A stretch of 6,260 nt of DNA from Synergistaceae bacterium UBA5827 (lineage in GTDB: Bacteria; Synergistota; Synergistia; Synergistales; 79-D21), in contig DJHE01000012.1 of NCBI GenBank assembly GCA_002432945.1, forward strand, positions 90,780 through 97,039. Direction: 5' to 3'. Both the position numbers and the translations under genes were made by a program. The notes below the pieces were generated by a model. The model searched no databases, had not been told where the DNA came from, and worked only from the letters and a program-made list of their open reading frames with translations. Each line of letters starts with the position of its first letter. Positions within the stretch are counted from its first letter, which is position 1. Shown in pieces: positions 1 through 6,029 of this stretch.

Positions 1-10
1 AGTAGCAGAT

Positions 11-16
11 AGGGGG
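11..16 (+). promoter_or_regulatory. ribosome binding site of niaR-like gene
   Basis: AGGGGG lies 7 bases before the GTG at 24, which supports that GTG as the start. Only 23 bases precede the gene, so its promoter and any autoregulatory operator lie outside the window. Confidence 0.6.
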
Positions 17-23
17 ATTTATT

Positions 24-533
24 GTGGAAAGGAACGAGCGGCTCGAACGCATCGCCGGACTTCTCGAGGCAGCTGAAGAACCCCTGAGCGGGGCGGATCT
101 GGCGGATCGGTTCGGGGTCAGTCGCCAGGCCATCGTGCAGGATATTGCCAGGCTGCGGGATTCGGGTTGCCCCATAAGGGCAACGGCCGCGGGATACGCC
201 CTTGACCGGCAGGGGTGCGGGGTAAGGCGGCTTCTGGCGGTCAGGCACCGGCCCGAGGACGTCAGGGAAGAACTGCTGGCGATCGTAGAGATGGGGGGGC
301 GCGTTATCGATGTGATCGTCGACCACCCGGTCTACGGCGAACTGAAGGGGAATATCGACGCAGGAACGCCGGAGGAAGTCCACCGGTTCGTCAACCTGCT
401 GGAAAGCACGGGCAGGGGAACGCTATCCTCCCTGTCCGGCGGGTTCCACCTTCACACGATCGAGGCAAAGGACACGGAAACGCTGGACCGGATCGAATCC
501 GTTCTCGGCGAAAAAGGATTTCTTGGGAGGTAA
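24..533 (+). CDS. niaR: NiaR-type transcriptional repressor (HTH + 3H domain)
   Basis: Predicted DNA-binding repressor of niacin uptake and NAD synthesis genes; known NiaR (YrxA, TM1602) proteins use nicotinic acid as co-repressor. The 169-residue length is normal for the family. Residues about 5-60 form a winged helix-turn-helix of the HTH_11/BirA type, with the recognition helix near GVSRQAIVQDIARLR (31-45). Residues about 70-167 form the 3H domain. His75, Glu83, His142 and His144 have the same spacing as the metal-binding His79, Glu87, His146 and His148 that I recall for Thermotoga TM1602, so the metal site looks intact. His101 lies in the conserved DHPVYGEL segment. The start is GTG, chosen for its Shine-Dalgarno and because the HTH begins soon after it. 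The gene is first in a three-gene operon; its stop overlaps the next gene's ribosome site. The family call is firm. That the ligand is nicotinate is inferred from homology, and other small pyridine acids are possible. Confidence 0.87.
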   Translation: MERNERLERIAGLLEAAEEPLSGADLADRFGVSRQAIVQDIARLRDSGCPIRATAAGYALDRQGCGVRRLLAVRHRPEDVREELLAIVEMGGRVIDVIVDHPVYGELKGNIDAGTPEEVHRFVNLLESTGRGTLSSLSGGFHLHTIEAKDTETLDRIESVLGEKGFLGR

Positions 534-537
534 CGAA

Positions 538-741
538 ATGTCGAAAACGGAAGTGAAATGGACTCTTTTTGGCGTGGCGGCCCTCTTGATGAACGTGACC
601 GTCCCCTATGCTTTCCTGAAAGGCCGCGAAAGCCTTGGGGGAGCGTTCCTTTTCTGGTGCGTTGTCACGATGGCGGTTATAGGGGCGGGCGCTGCGGTGA
701 TGTCCTGCTGGGGCGGAAGGGGTGACACCTCATGCCGCTGA
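538..741 (+). CDS. small two-helix membrane protein, probable symporter accessory subunit
   Basis: A 67-residue hydrophobic protein of unproven function. It has two likely membrane helices, about residues 9-28 and 34-56, joined by a short loop with KGRE charges (28-31). The tail is short and cysteine-containing. The ATG at 538 is preceded by GGGAGG at 525-530, 7 bases away, overlapping the niaR stop; an in-frame TTG at 523 is possible but has no good ribosome site. The 3' end overlaps the symporter gene by 10 bases, which suggests translational coupling. In size, topology and position it matches the small proteins (YhdT/DUF997 and DUF3311 types) found just upstream of sodium:solute symporters such as PanF. 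I infer that it helps assemble or stabilise the downstream transporter. I cannot assign it to one named family by eye. Confidence 0.75.
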   Translation: MSKTEVKWTLFGVAALLMNVTVPYAFLKGRESLGGAFLFWCVVTMAVIGAGAAVMSCWGGRGDTSCR

Positions 742-2192
742 GCTGGCTGCTGTTTGGGATCCTCGCCTGGTTCCTGCTGGGAGCCGTGCTTTCAGCCAAG
801 GCCCGACGGGGGATGGGGAGCGGCGTGATCGACTATTTCCTTGCCAACCGGACGGTGGGCGGGTTCGTTTCGGCCATGAGTTACAGTGCTACCACTTACA
901 GTGCCTTCATGATGGTCGGGCTCGTGGGGCTGACCTACAAGGGAGGGGTGGCGGCGCTCGGTTTCGAGCTGACCTACCTTGTGGGTACGGTTTTCCTGCT
1001 GGTCCTCTTCGCCCCTCGTTATTGGTTGGCGGGACGCCGCTACGGGCTCATGACCCCATCCGAGCTTCTGGCAACCCGTTACGGTTCCAAGTGGGTGGGG
1101 GCAACGGCTTCCCTCCTGTGCCTCGTAACGCTGGTGCCGTATGCCTCGGTGCAGCTGATGGGCATGGGCTACCTCCTGGAAGGCGTGTCAGGCGGGGCTT
1201 TCCCCTTCTGGGCAGGGATGGCGGTCGCCGCCGTAATCACCGTTGTCTTTTCCATCTGGGCAGGACTCCGGTCCGTCGCCTTGACCGATGCCCTGCAGGC
1301 CTCGATCATGCTCGTCGTGAGCTGCCTGCTCGTGGCTTTCATCGTCGTATTCCTCTTCCCGGGCGGCTGGGGAAACGCCGTGGCAACCCGCCCCGACCTC
1401 CTGAAAGTGAGTTGGCCGTTCCCCATGTTTCTTGGGCTGACCCTGCCGTGGACCTTTTTCGCCCTCACGAATCCCCAGGTTGTCCAGCGACTTTACGCGC
1501 CGAAGGATATTCGCAGCATCCGCGGGATGGTGGCGGGCTTTTCAGCTTTTGGTTTCATTTACACCGTCCTTTGCGTCGTTCTCGGGCTTTCTGCGGCGCT
1601 GCTGGTCCCGGGGCTGAAGAACCCCGACGGGGCGATGGCCGCCCTCCTGACGAAGGTCCCGCGCGCCCTTGCTCTTCTGGTCGTCCTTAGCATTTTCGCG
1701 GCGGCGGTGTCCACCCTGAACTCGATCATCCTGACCTTGAGCTCGATGTTCGGCCGGGATCTTCTCCGAGCCGTTTTTCCCCTTTCCGAGGAAAAGGAAC
1801 TGTTTTGGGGGAAGCTCCTGATACCGGTCCTGACAGTCGCCTGTTTTGCTTTCGGCGGGCTGAAGCTCGGGCTGATCGCCGTGTTGTCTTCCATGGCCTC
1901 GGCGGGACTGATGGCCCAGCTTCCCGTGATCCTTGGGGCCTTTTTCTGGAAGCGAGGCACGGCAGCCGGGGCTATCGCCGGGATGGTTGCGGGAGGAGGA
2001 GTCACCGGGGCGCTCTACCTTACGAAAGTCAATTTCCTGGGGCAATGGCCTCCCCTCTGGGGCCTGGCTGCAAGCGTCTCTGCTTTTGTCCTCGTGAGCC
2101 TCATCACCCAGCCGGATCCTGCCGGGGCAGCTTTCATCGAAACCGTGGAGGCGGACGTGCAGGAAACGTTCTGGCCTGCCCGGAAAGCCTGA
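732..2192 (+). CDS. sodium:solute symporter (SSS family), candidate niacin or carboxylate uptake
   Basis: A 486-residue inner-membrane transporter of the SSS (PanF/PutP/SGLT) family, which couples uptake of a small solute to sodium entry through a LeuT-like fold. About 12-13 hydrophobic helices are visible. The first core helix carries SYSATTYSAFMMVG (50-63). The conserved loop and helix WAGLRSVALTDALQA is at 176-190, and NPQVVQRLYAPKD at 247-259 matches the family's conserved PQxxQR region. FAAAVSTLNSIILTLSSM (322-339) is the helix that carries Na2-site residues in this family, and its Ser/Thr pair is present (Ser327, Thr328). Full length for the family. The ATG at 732 lies inside the preceding small gene, with GGAAGGGG (716-723) as ribosome site. 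Substrate cannot be read from the sequence. Co-transcription with a niaR-like gene points to nicotinate or a similar acid; pantothenate and other monocarboxylates are alternatives. A strong terminator follows immediately. Confidence 0.9.
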   Translation: MPLSWLLFGILAWFLLGAVLSAKARRGMGSGVIDYFLANRTVGGFVSAMSYSATTYSAFMMVGLVGLTYKGGVAALGFELTYLVGTVFLLVLFAPRYWLAGRRYGLMTPSELLATRYGSKWVGATASLLCLVTLVPYASVQLMGMGYLLEGVSGGAFPFWAGMAVAAVITVVFSIWAGLRSVALTDALQASIMLVVSCLLVAFIVVFLFPGGWGNAVATRPDLLKVSWPFPMFLGLTLPWTFFALTNPQVVQRLYAPKDIRSIRGMVAGFSAFGFIYTVLCVVLGLSAALLVPGLKNPDGAMAALLTKVPRALALLVVLSIFAAAVSTLNSIILTLSSMFGRDLLRAVFPLSEEKELFWGKLLIPVLTVACFAFGGLKLGLIAVLSSMASAGLMAQLPVILGAFFWKRGTAAGAIAGMVAGGGVTGALYLTKVNFLGQWPPLWGLAASVSAFVLVSLITQPDPAGAAFIETVEADVQETFWPARKA

Positions 2193-2237
2193 GCAAAAAA
2201 AGGGGCCCTCCGCAACGAGCGGAGGGCCCCTTTTTGC
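2193..2237. terminator. bidirectional intrinsic terminator between convergent genes
   Basis: A perfect 12-bp GC-rich stem (2202-2213 with 2219-2230) closes a 5-base AACGA loop. It is flanked by seven A on the left (2195-2201) and five T on the right (2231-2235), so it has a U-tract when read from either strand. It begins directly after the symporter stop and ends 13 bases before the aminotransferase stop, so it serves both converging genes. Confidence 0.93.
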
Positions 2238-2250
2238 TTATCGGGGAGGC

Positions 2251-3408
2251 CTATTCCCGGGCCAGGCCTTCCTGCAGGACCCCGAGTGCCTTTCCAAACT
2301 CGATCCGATAGCCGCACTTGGCGCATGCCCGTTCCACGGCCCCTACGGCCGAGACGAGCGTGTGCTTGTCGATGTTTCCCATGTGACCCATGCGGAATCC
2401 CTTGCCCTGGAAATCTCCCAGGCATCCGGCCGACTGTACCCCTTCACCTGCGAGCGCGTTCCTGAATGCCACGTCGTCCAGGCCGGGTTCCACCGGGTAC
2501 AGGTAGACGGAGAGCGTGGGAGCCCTGAAAGGCTCCTTCGCGGCGACGGTGAAGCCGATCGCCTCCATCGCCGCGTCCACGAGCGCTCCCTGCCGGACGT
2601 GGCGGGCGTAGCGTTCCTCGAGCCCTTCCTGCTTCATGATCCGCAGGGATTCCTTCAGGGCCCAGATGAGGTTGATGGGGGGCGTTCCCCAGTACTTGGC
2701 CGGGTTGTGCATGATCGGTAGCCACTTGTCGAAATCCACGTAGGATTCTGGGATCCGGCCCAGGGTGGCCCGTTTTTCCATGGCCCGGGTTCCCGCCCAG
2801 AGCATCGCCAGGCCCGGGGCCACGCCAAAAGCTTTTTGGGAGCAGGTCAGGAGGACGTCGATTCCCATCGGGTCGATCGTTTCCTCCACGCCGCCCGTCG
2901 CTGCAACCCCGTCAACCAGGTAGAGAGCCCCGCTTTTACCGTGAACGACTCGGGCAATGTCCGCCACCGGGGCGGCCACCCCTGTCGAGGTTTCGACGTG
3001 GGTGACCGTGACGACCTGGTATTCCTTCAAGGACAGCTGGGCCGACACCATTTCGGGAGTGACCGAGGAACCCCACTTCGCCGAAAGGACATCGACGTTG
3101 AGTCCCTTGCGCTCGCAAAGGTCGATGAAGCGGTCGCCAAAGAAGCCGTTGGAGCACACGAGCACGTTTTCGCCTTTCCTGGTGATGTTGGCGATGGCCA
3201 TCTCCATGGCCAGAGTGCCGGAACCTGCCACGACAAAAGCCTCGCCGCTGCACTTCCAAAGGGCCTTCAGGTCGGAGACGACCTCCGCAAAATCGGCCAC
3301 GAAATCCGCGTCCCCGAATGCGACGGTTTCCCGCCCCATCTGGTCCTGGATGGAGCGGACAACCGGGGTCGGTCCCGGTATCATCACCAGTTTCTGGGTT
3401 TTGAACAT
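2251..3408 (-). CDS. class V PLP-dependent aminotransferase (alanine/serine-glyoxylate aminotransferase type)
   Basis: A cytoplasmic pyridoxal-phosphate enzyme of 385 residues, normal for the family. It is expected to move an amino group from alanine, serine or a related donor to glyoxylate or another 2-oxo acid. Visible family marks: MIPGPTPV at the N-terminus (9-16); GSGTLAMEM (62-70), the phosphate-binding loop; VTHVETSTG (135-143); YLVDGVA (163-169), with Asp166 for the pyridine nitrogen; CSQKAFGVAPGL (189-200), with Lys192 as the Schiff-base lysine; YWGTPPINLIWAL (239-251); and FRMGHMGN (338-345), with Arg339 as likely carboxylate ligand. The start is the ATG at 3408, 8 bases after GGGGAG (minus strand); an ATG four bases upstream is out of frame. 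The gene stands alone, convergent with the symporter and divergent from the DJ-1 operon. Exact substrates are open: pyridoxamine-pyruvate and other transaminases share this fold. Confidence 0.9.
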   Translation of the reverse strand: MFKTQKLVMIPGPTPVVRSIQDQMGRETVAFGDADFVADFAEVVSDLKALWKCSGEAFVVAGSGTLAMEMAIANITRKGENVLVCSNGFFGDRFIDLCERKGLNVDVLSAKWGSSVTPEMVSAQLSLKEYQVVTVTHVETSTGVAAPVADIARVVHGKSGALYLVDGVAATGGVEETIDPMGIDVLLTCSQKAFGVAPGLAMLWAGTRAMEKRATLGRIPESYVDFDKWLPIMHNPAKYWGTPPINLIWALKESLRIMKQEGLEERYARHVRQGALVDAAMEAIGFTVAAKEPFRAPTLSVYLYPVEPGLDDVAFRNALAGEGVQSAGCLGDFQGKGFRMGHMGNIDKHTLVSAVGAVERACAKCGYRIEFGKALGVLQEGLARE

Positions 3409-3542
3409 TCATTTCACTCCCCTTTTGGGTGACATTGATGGTAATGTTATAGCGCGATCACGGATTTGCCGCTAGATTTAGGGGTAAAGCTTTTTTTGGC
3501 GGAGCTGGACAGGCCGCTGAGAGACAGAAGGAGGAGTCTGCA
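3409..3542. promoter_or_regulatory. divergent promoter region with inverted repeat
   Basis: This gap between divergent genes must hold both promoters. An inverted repeat ACATT-N6-AATGT spans 3432-3447, extended by an outer T/A pair at 3430 and 3449. On the plus strand, TTGGGT (3425-3430) and TATAGC (3448-3453), separated by 17 bases, form a weak promoter whose spacer is the repeat. On the minus strand, TATAAC (3451 back to 3446) is a fair -10 without a recognisable -35; a run of seven A (minus strand, 3491-3497) about 40 bases upstream could act as an UP element. The repeat is placed where a regulator could affect both directions. The promoter assignments are weak matches; the repeat itself is directly visible. 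Confidence 0.4.
3528..3536 (+). promoter_or_regulatory. ribosome binding site of DJ-1/PfpI gene
   Basis: AAGGAGGAG sits 6 bases before the GTG at 3543. This strong match fixes the GTG as start, giving a protein whose first beta strand (VGLFIFDDV) begins at residue 4, as usual for the family. Confidence 0.8.
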
Positions 3543-4145
3543 GTGAACAACGTGGGCCTTTTCATCTTCGACGATGTCGAGCTCCTGGACTTCGCCGGCC
3601 CGTACGAGGTCTTCTCGGTGACCTCGGAACTGAACGACTACACCCTGTTTCGCGTGTTTTCCGTTTCGGAGGACGGGGACCCGGTTCGGACGGTGAACGG
3701 GTTGAAGGTCTTGCCGGATTTCGCCTTCGACAACCACCCGCCGATCGATATCCTGGTCATTCCTGGCGGGGTTGGCACGAAGAAGGAAATGGACAAGTCC
3801 GCCATCGTCGAGTGGATTCGGTGGAACCATGACCGGGCCAAAATGACCGTTTCCGTCTGTTCCGGGGCCCGGATACTGGCGCGAATGGGGCTCCTGGACG
3901 GGTTCGAGGTCACCACTCATCACGAGGTCTTTGACGACGTGAGGCGAATCGCCCCGAGCGTCACACTGAATACCCAGGCCCGCTTCGTCGACAACGGGCG
4001 CATCCTCACCGCGGGAGGCATCTCGGCGGGTATCGACGTGTCCCTGCACATCGTCAGGAAACTTCACGGGGAAGAGGTTGCCGGCCGCACGGCGCGTTAC
4101 ATGGAGTACGGCGACTGGCACAATTTGCCCGAGGAAACCCTGTAA
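3543..4145 (+). CDS. DJ-1/PfpI family protein, isonitrile hydratase-like
   Basis: A 200-residue cytoplasmic protein of the DJ-1/PfpI class I glutamine amidotransferase-like fold. The likely nucleophile is Cys106 in the elbow VSVCSGARILA (103-113). The acidic partner is probably Asp16 in LLDFAGPYEVF (14-24), the place taken by Asp17 in Pseudomonas isonitrile hydratase and Glu18 in DJ-1. TTHHEVF (124-130) supplies candidate histidines 126/127, and LTAGGISAGIDVSLHIV (155-171) is the conserved C-terminal block shared with isonitrile hydratases and with the N-terminal domain of GlxA-type AraC regulators. There is no C-terminal AraC DNA-binding domain, so it is a stand-alone enzyme or sensor rather than a regulator. 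The start is GTG. It heads an operon; 19 bases separate it from the MBL gene. The family is certain. The reaction (isonitrile hydration, carbonyl detoxification, or another) is not determined. Confidence 0.88.
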   Translation: MNNVGLFIFDDVELLDFAGPYEVFSVTSELNDYTLFRVFSVSEDGDPVRTVNGLKVLPDFAFDNHPPIDILVIPGGVGTKKEMDKSAIVEWIRWNHDRAKMTVSVCSGARILARMGLLDGFEVTTHHEVFDDVRRIAPSVTLNTQARFVDNGRILTAGGISAGIDVSLHIVRKLHGEEVAGRTARYMEYGDWHNLPEETL

Positions 4146-4164
4146 ATCGAGGAGGCAGCCCGTC

Positions 4165-5049
4165 ATGGAACTGAACCAGGTGGGGGAGCGCACCTACGTC
4201 ATCGAGGGACCCACGAACCTCGGGGTCTACGTCGAAGGAAAAGAAGCTCTCCTCATCGACAGCGGGAACGACGAATCCGCCGGCCGGAAAATCTGGAAAC
4301 TGCTTCAGGCCCGCGGCTGGACCCTGAAGACGATCCTGAACACCCATTCCAACGCGGACCACATCGGCGGCAACGCCTTCCTCCAGAAGAGGACGGGATG
4401 CCGCATCGCCGCGACCCGGAACGAAGCTCCCATGATCGCGGACCCTTCCCTCGAGCCGCTCTTCCTCTGGGGCGCCGCACCCTTCAAGGAACTACGGGGG
4501 AAGTTCCTCCAGGCAGAGCCCTCGATGGTGACGGACATCCTGTCTGCCGAGGGCCCGGTGGGTGGGATGCCTCTTTCCACGATTGCCCTGCCCGGGCATT
4601 ACCTCGAGATGGTGGGGTTCCGCACGCTCGACGACGTCGTTTTCCTGGCGGACAGCCTCTTTTCCGAGACCATCCTGGACAAGTACGGCTTTGTCGTCTG
4701 TTGCGATGTCGCAGGGCAACTTGCGACGCTGGACCGGCTGGATACCCTTGAAGCCTCGCTTTTCGTTCCCTGCCATGCCAGGCCGGTTTCCGACATCCGG
4801 GCCCTTGTGAAAGCTAACCGGCAGGCACTCGAGAAACTCCTGGGTCATGCCCTGGAGGCCTGCGCCAGCGGTGCCTCCCGCGAGGACGTGCTTGCGAAGC
4901 TCGTCCTCGCCTACGGGATCAACCTGTCCTCAATCCAGTACGTCCTGACCAGTATCACCGTGTCCGCCTGCCTAGCCCACCTCGCCGACAAGGGGAGGAT
5001 CGCCCCAGCCTTCGAGAACGGCCGCATGCTCTGGCATCGCCTTTCATGA
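4165..5049 (+). CDS. MBL-fold metallohydrolase with HxNxDH metal motif
   Basis: A 294-residue soluble protein of the metallo-beta-lactamase fold (glyoxalase II/LACTB2-like group). The first metal motif reads THSNADHIGG (60-69): His61, Asp65 and His66 are kept, but the usual middle histidine is Asn63. Other candidate ligands are His145 (LPGHYLEMVGF, where most relatives have GHTPG), Asp163 (LADSLF) and His204 (VPCHARP). LLIDSGND (29-36) is the usual early strand and Asp turn. The C-terminal part, about 220-294, is helical and ends in a pattern (CLAHLADKGRIAP) like the small winged-helix cap of LACTB2 relatives. I chose ATG 4165 because GGAGG (4151-4155) lies 9 bases upstream; an in-frame ATG at 4078 would add 29 unrelated residues read out of the DJ-1 gene in another frame. 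The stop overlaps the transporter start. Substrate unknown: a thioester, lactone or similar ester is plausible. Confidence 0.85.
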   Translation: MELNQVGERTYVIEGPTNLGVYVEGKEALLIDSGNDESAGRKIWKLLQARGWTLKTILNTHSNADHIGGNAFLQKRTGCRIAATRNEAPMIADPSLEPLFLWGAAPFKELRGKFLQAEPSMVTDILSAEGPVGGMPLSTIALPGHYLEMVGFRTLDDVVFLADSLFSETILDKYGFVVCCDVAGQLATLDRLDTLEASLFVPCHARPVSDIRALVKANRQALEKLLGHALEACASGASREDVLAKLVLAYGINLSSIQYVLTSITVSACLAHLADKGRIAPAFENGRMLWHRLS

Positions 5050-5951
5050 AACACCCAATCCTTTGGGCCGACATCGGCCTGTTCTTCGTCGCCATCGTCT
5101 GGGGTGTCGCCTTCGTCGTCCTCAAGGACACCCTCAACACCTTCCAGCCCATGACCCTTCTCGCCGTCCGCTTTGCCTTCTCGGCGGCGATCCTGTCGCT
5201 TGTCTTTTTCAGGAGGATTTCCGGAACGGGGTGGAGCGATCTCAAGGCCGGCTTCATCGTCGGTTTCTTCCTTTTCCTCGGGTTCATCGCCCAAACCTAC
5301 GGACTCGTCTACACGACCGCCGGGAAGAACGCCTTCCTCACCACCACCTACGTGGTCGTCGTTCCCTTCATGGGATGGGCCCTGACCCGGCGATTTCCCG
5401 GTTTCCACGCCTTCCTGTCGGCGGGCTTGTGCATCGCCGGAGTGGGATTCCTGACCCTGGGCGGGGAGGGGATCGAGGGTTTCAACAAGGGAGACGCCCT
5501 CACCCTGCTTTGCGCAGTCTTTTACTCAGCACAGCTGATGAGCATCGACCACTACGCGAAGCGGATGGATCCCATCGTCCTGGCGGTCACCCAGATGATC
5601 GCCATGGTCGTTTTCTGCACGCTCTTTGCGATTCCCCTGGAAACCTGGCCGGCCGCCATCAGTGCGCGCGGACTATGGGGCATGGCTTTCCTCGTCCTTT
5701 TTGCCACCGTTTTGGCTTTTGCCATCCAAATGAGCGCCCAGCGGCATTCCCCGCCGACGCACGTCTCCCTCATCCTCTCGACCGAGTCGGTTTTTGGGGC
5801 GGTGACGGGCGTGCTGTTCCTGGGGGAGCGTTTCACAGGCAAGATGATCTTCGGCGCGGCCCTCGTTTTCGGGGCCATCCTCGTGGCCGAGGTTTTGCCC
5901 CGGTGGGTGAGGCAGCGAATGGAAATTTCACGGGGCGGGATTTCGAAATGA
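5046..5951 (+). CDS. EamA/DMT-family membrane transporter
   Basis: A 301-residue inner-membrane protein with ten predicted helices (about 8-27, 36-56, 68-89, 96-113, 121-139, 150-167, 177-198, 209-228, 239-260, 266-285). They are arranged as two EamA repeats, typical of drug/metabolite transporters (RhaT/YdcZ/RarD relatives). Recognisable marks are AIVWGVAFVVLK (16-27), LLAVRFAFSAAIL (38-50), the stretch AGKNAFLTTTYVVVVPF (92-108), and ESVFGAVTGVLFLGERF (247-263), the end-of-repeat signature. The ATG at 5046 shares ATGA with the MBL stop, so translation is coupled; there is no separate strong ribosome site. Most studied members export amino acids or other metabolites, some import. The context suggests handling a product or toxic substrate of the two upstream enzymes, which is inference. 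Confidence 0.9.
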   Translation: MKHPILWADIGLFFVAIVWGVAFVVLKDTLNTFQPMTLLAVRFAFSAAILSLVFFRRISGTGWSDLKAGFIVGFFLFLGFIAQTYGLVYTTAGKNAFLTTTYVVVVPFMGWALTRRFPGFHAFLSAGLCIAGVGFLTLGGEGIEGFNKGDALTLLCAVFYSAQLMSIDHYAKRMDPIVLAVTQMIAMVVFCTLFAIPLETWPAAISARGLWGMAFLVLFATVLAFAIQMSAQRHSPPTHVSLILSTESVFGAVTGVLFLGERFTGKMIFGAALVFGAILVAEVLPRWVRQRMEISRGGISK

Positions 5952-5970
5952 GAGGACAATGATTTATAAT
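5942..5970 (+). promoter_or_regulatory. candidate promoter of the dodecin gene
   Basis: A perfect -10 hexamer TATAAT is at 5965-5970, in an AT-rich patch unusual for this window. The best -35, TTCGAA at 5942-5947 with a 17-base spacer, matches only the outer T, T and A of TTGACA. It overlaps the end of the transporter gene. The -10 is convincing, the -35 weak. It would give a leader of about 50 bases. Confidence 0.5.
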
Positions 5971-5991
5971 ACTATCAAGGCAGTGCGAAGC

Positions 5992-6001
5992 GGCAATTGC
6001 C
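5992..6001. repeat. 10-bp perfect palindrome GGCAATTGCC in dodecin leader
   Basis: GGCAATTGCC lies about 20 bases downstream of the candidate start point and 15 bases before the ribosome site. It could be an operator half or simply chance; symmetry does not extend to the next base pair. Confidence 0.3.
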
Positions 6002-6029
6002 CAAGTCGAGCGAAAGAGGAGGAATGGCG

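Noticed and set aside
722..1690. 322-codon plus-strand open frame overlapping the symporter gene
   Set aside because: It lies in another frame of a clear SSS gene, is rich in Arg, Gly and Pro as expected for a GC-rich shadow frame, and shows no domain pattern.
2836..3432. 198-codon plus-strand open frame antisense to the aminotransferase
   Set aside because: The minus-strand product carries all PLP enzyme motifs; this is a long antisense frame caused by GC-rich codon use.
3485..3498. AAAGCTTT palindrome and T7 run as a possible terminator in the divergent gap
   Set aside because: No GC-rich stem precedes the T run, and no gene ends nearby that would need termination on the plus strand.
4078..4164. 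Possible 29-residue N-terminal extension of the MBL protein
   Set aside because: It would be read within the DJ-1 gene in another frame, lacks a ribosome site, and does not fit the normal MBL N-terminus, whereas ATG 4165 has GGAGG at good spacing.
3447..4193. 248-codon minus-strand open frame antisense to the DJ-1 gene
   Set aside because: The plus strand encodes an unmistakable DJ-1/PfpI protein with a strong ribosome site; the antisense product has no recognisable motifs.
4911..5408. 165-codon minus-strand open frame across the MBL/EamA junction
   Set aside because: Low-complexity, charged shadow product spanning two coupled genes on the other strand.
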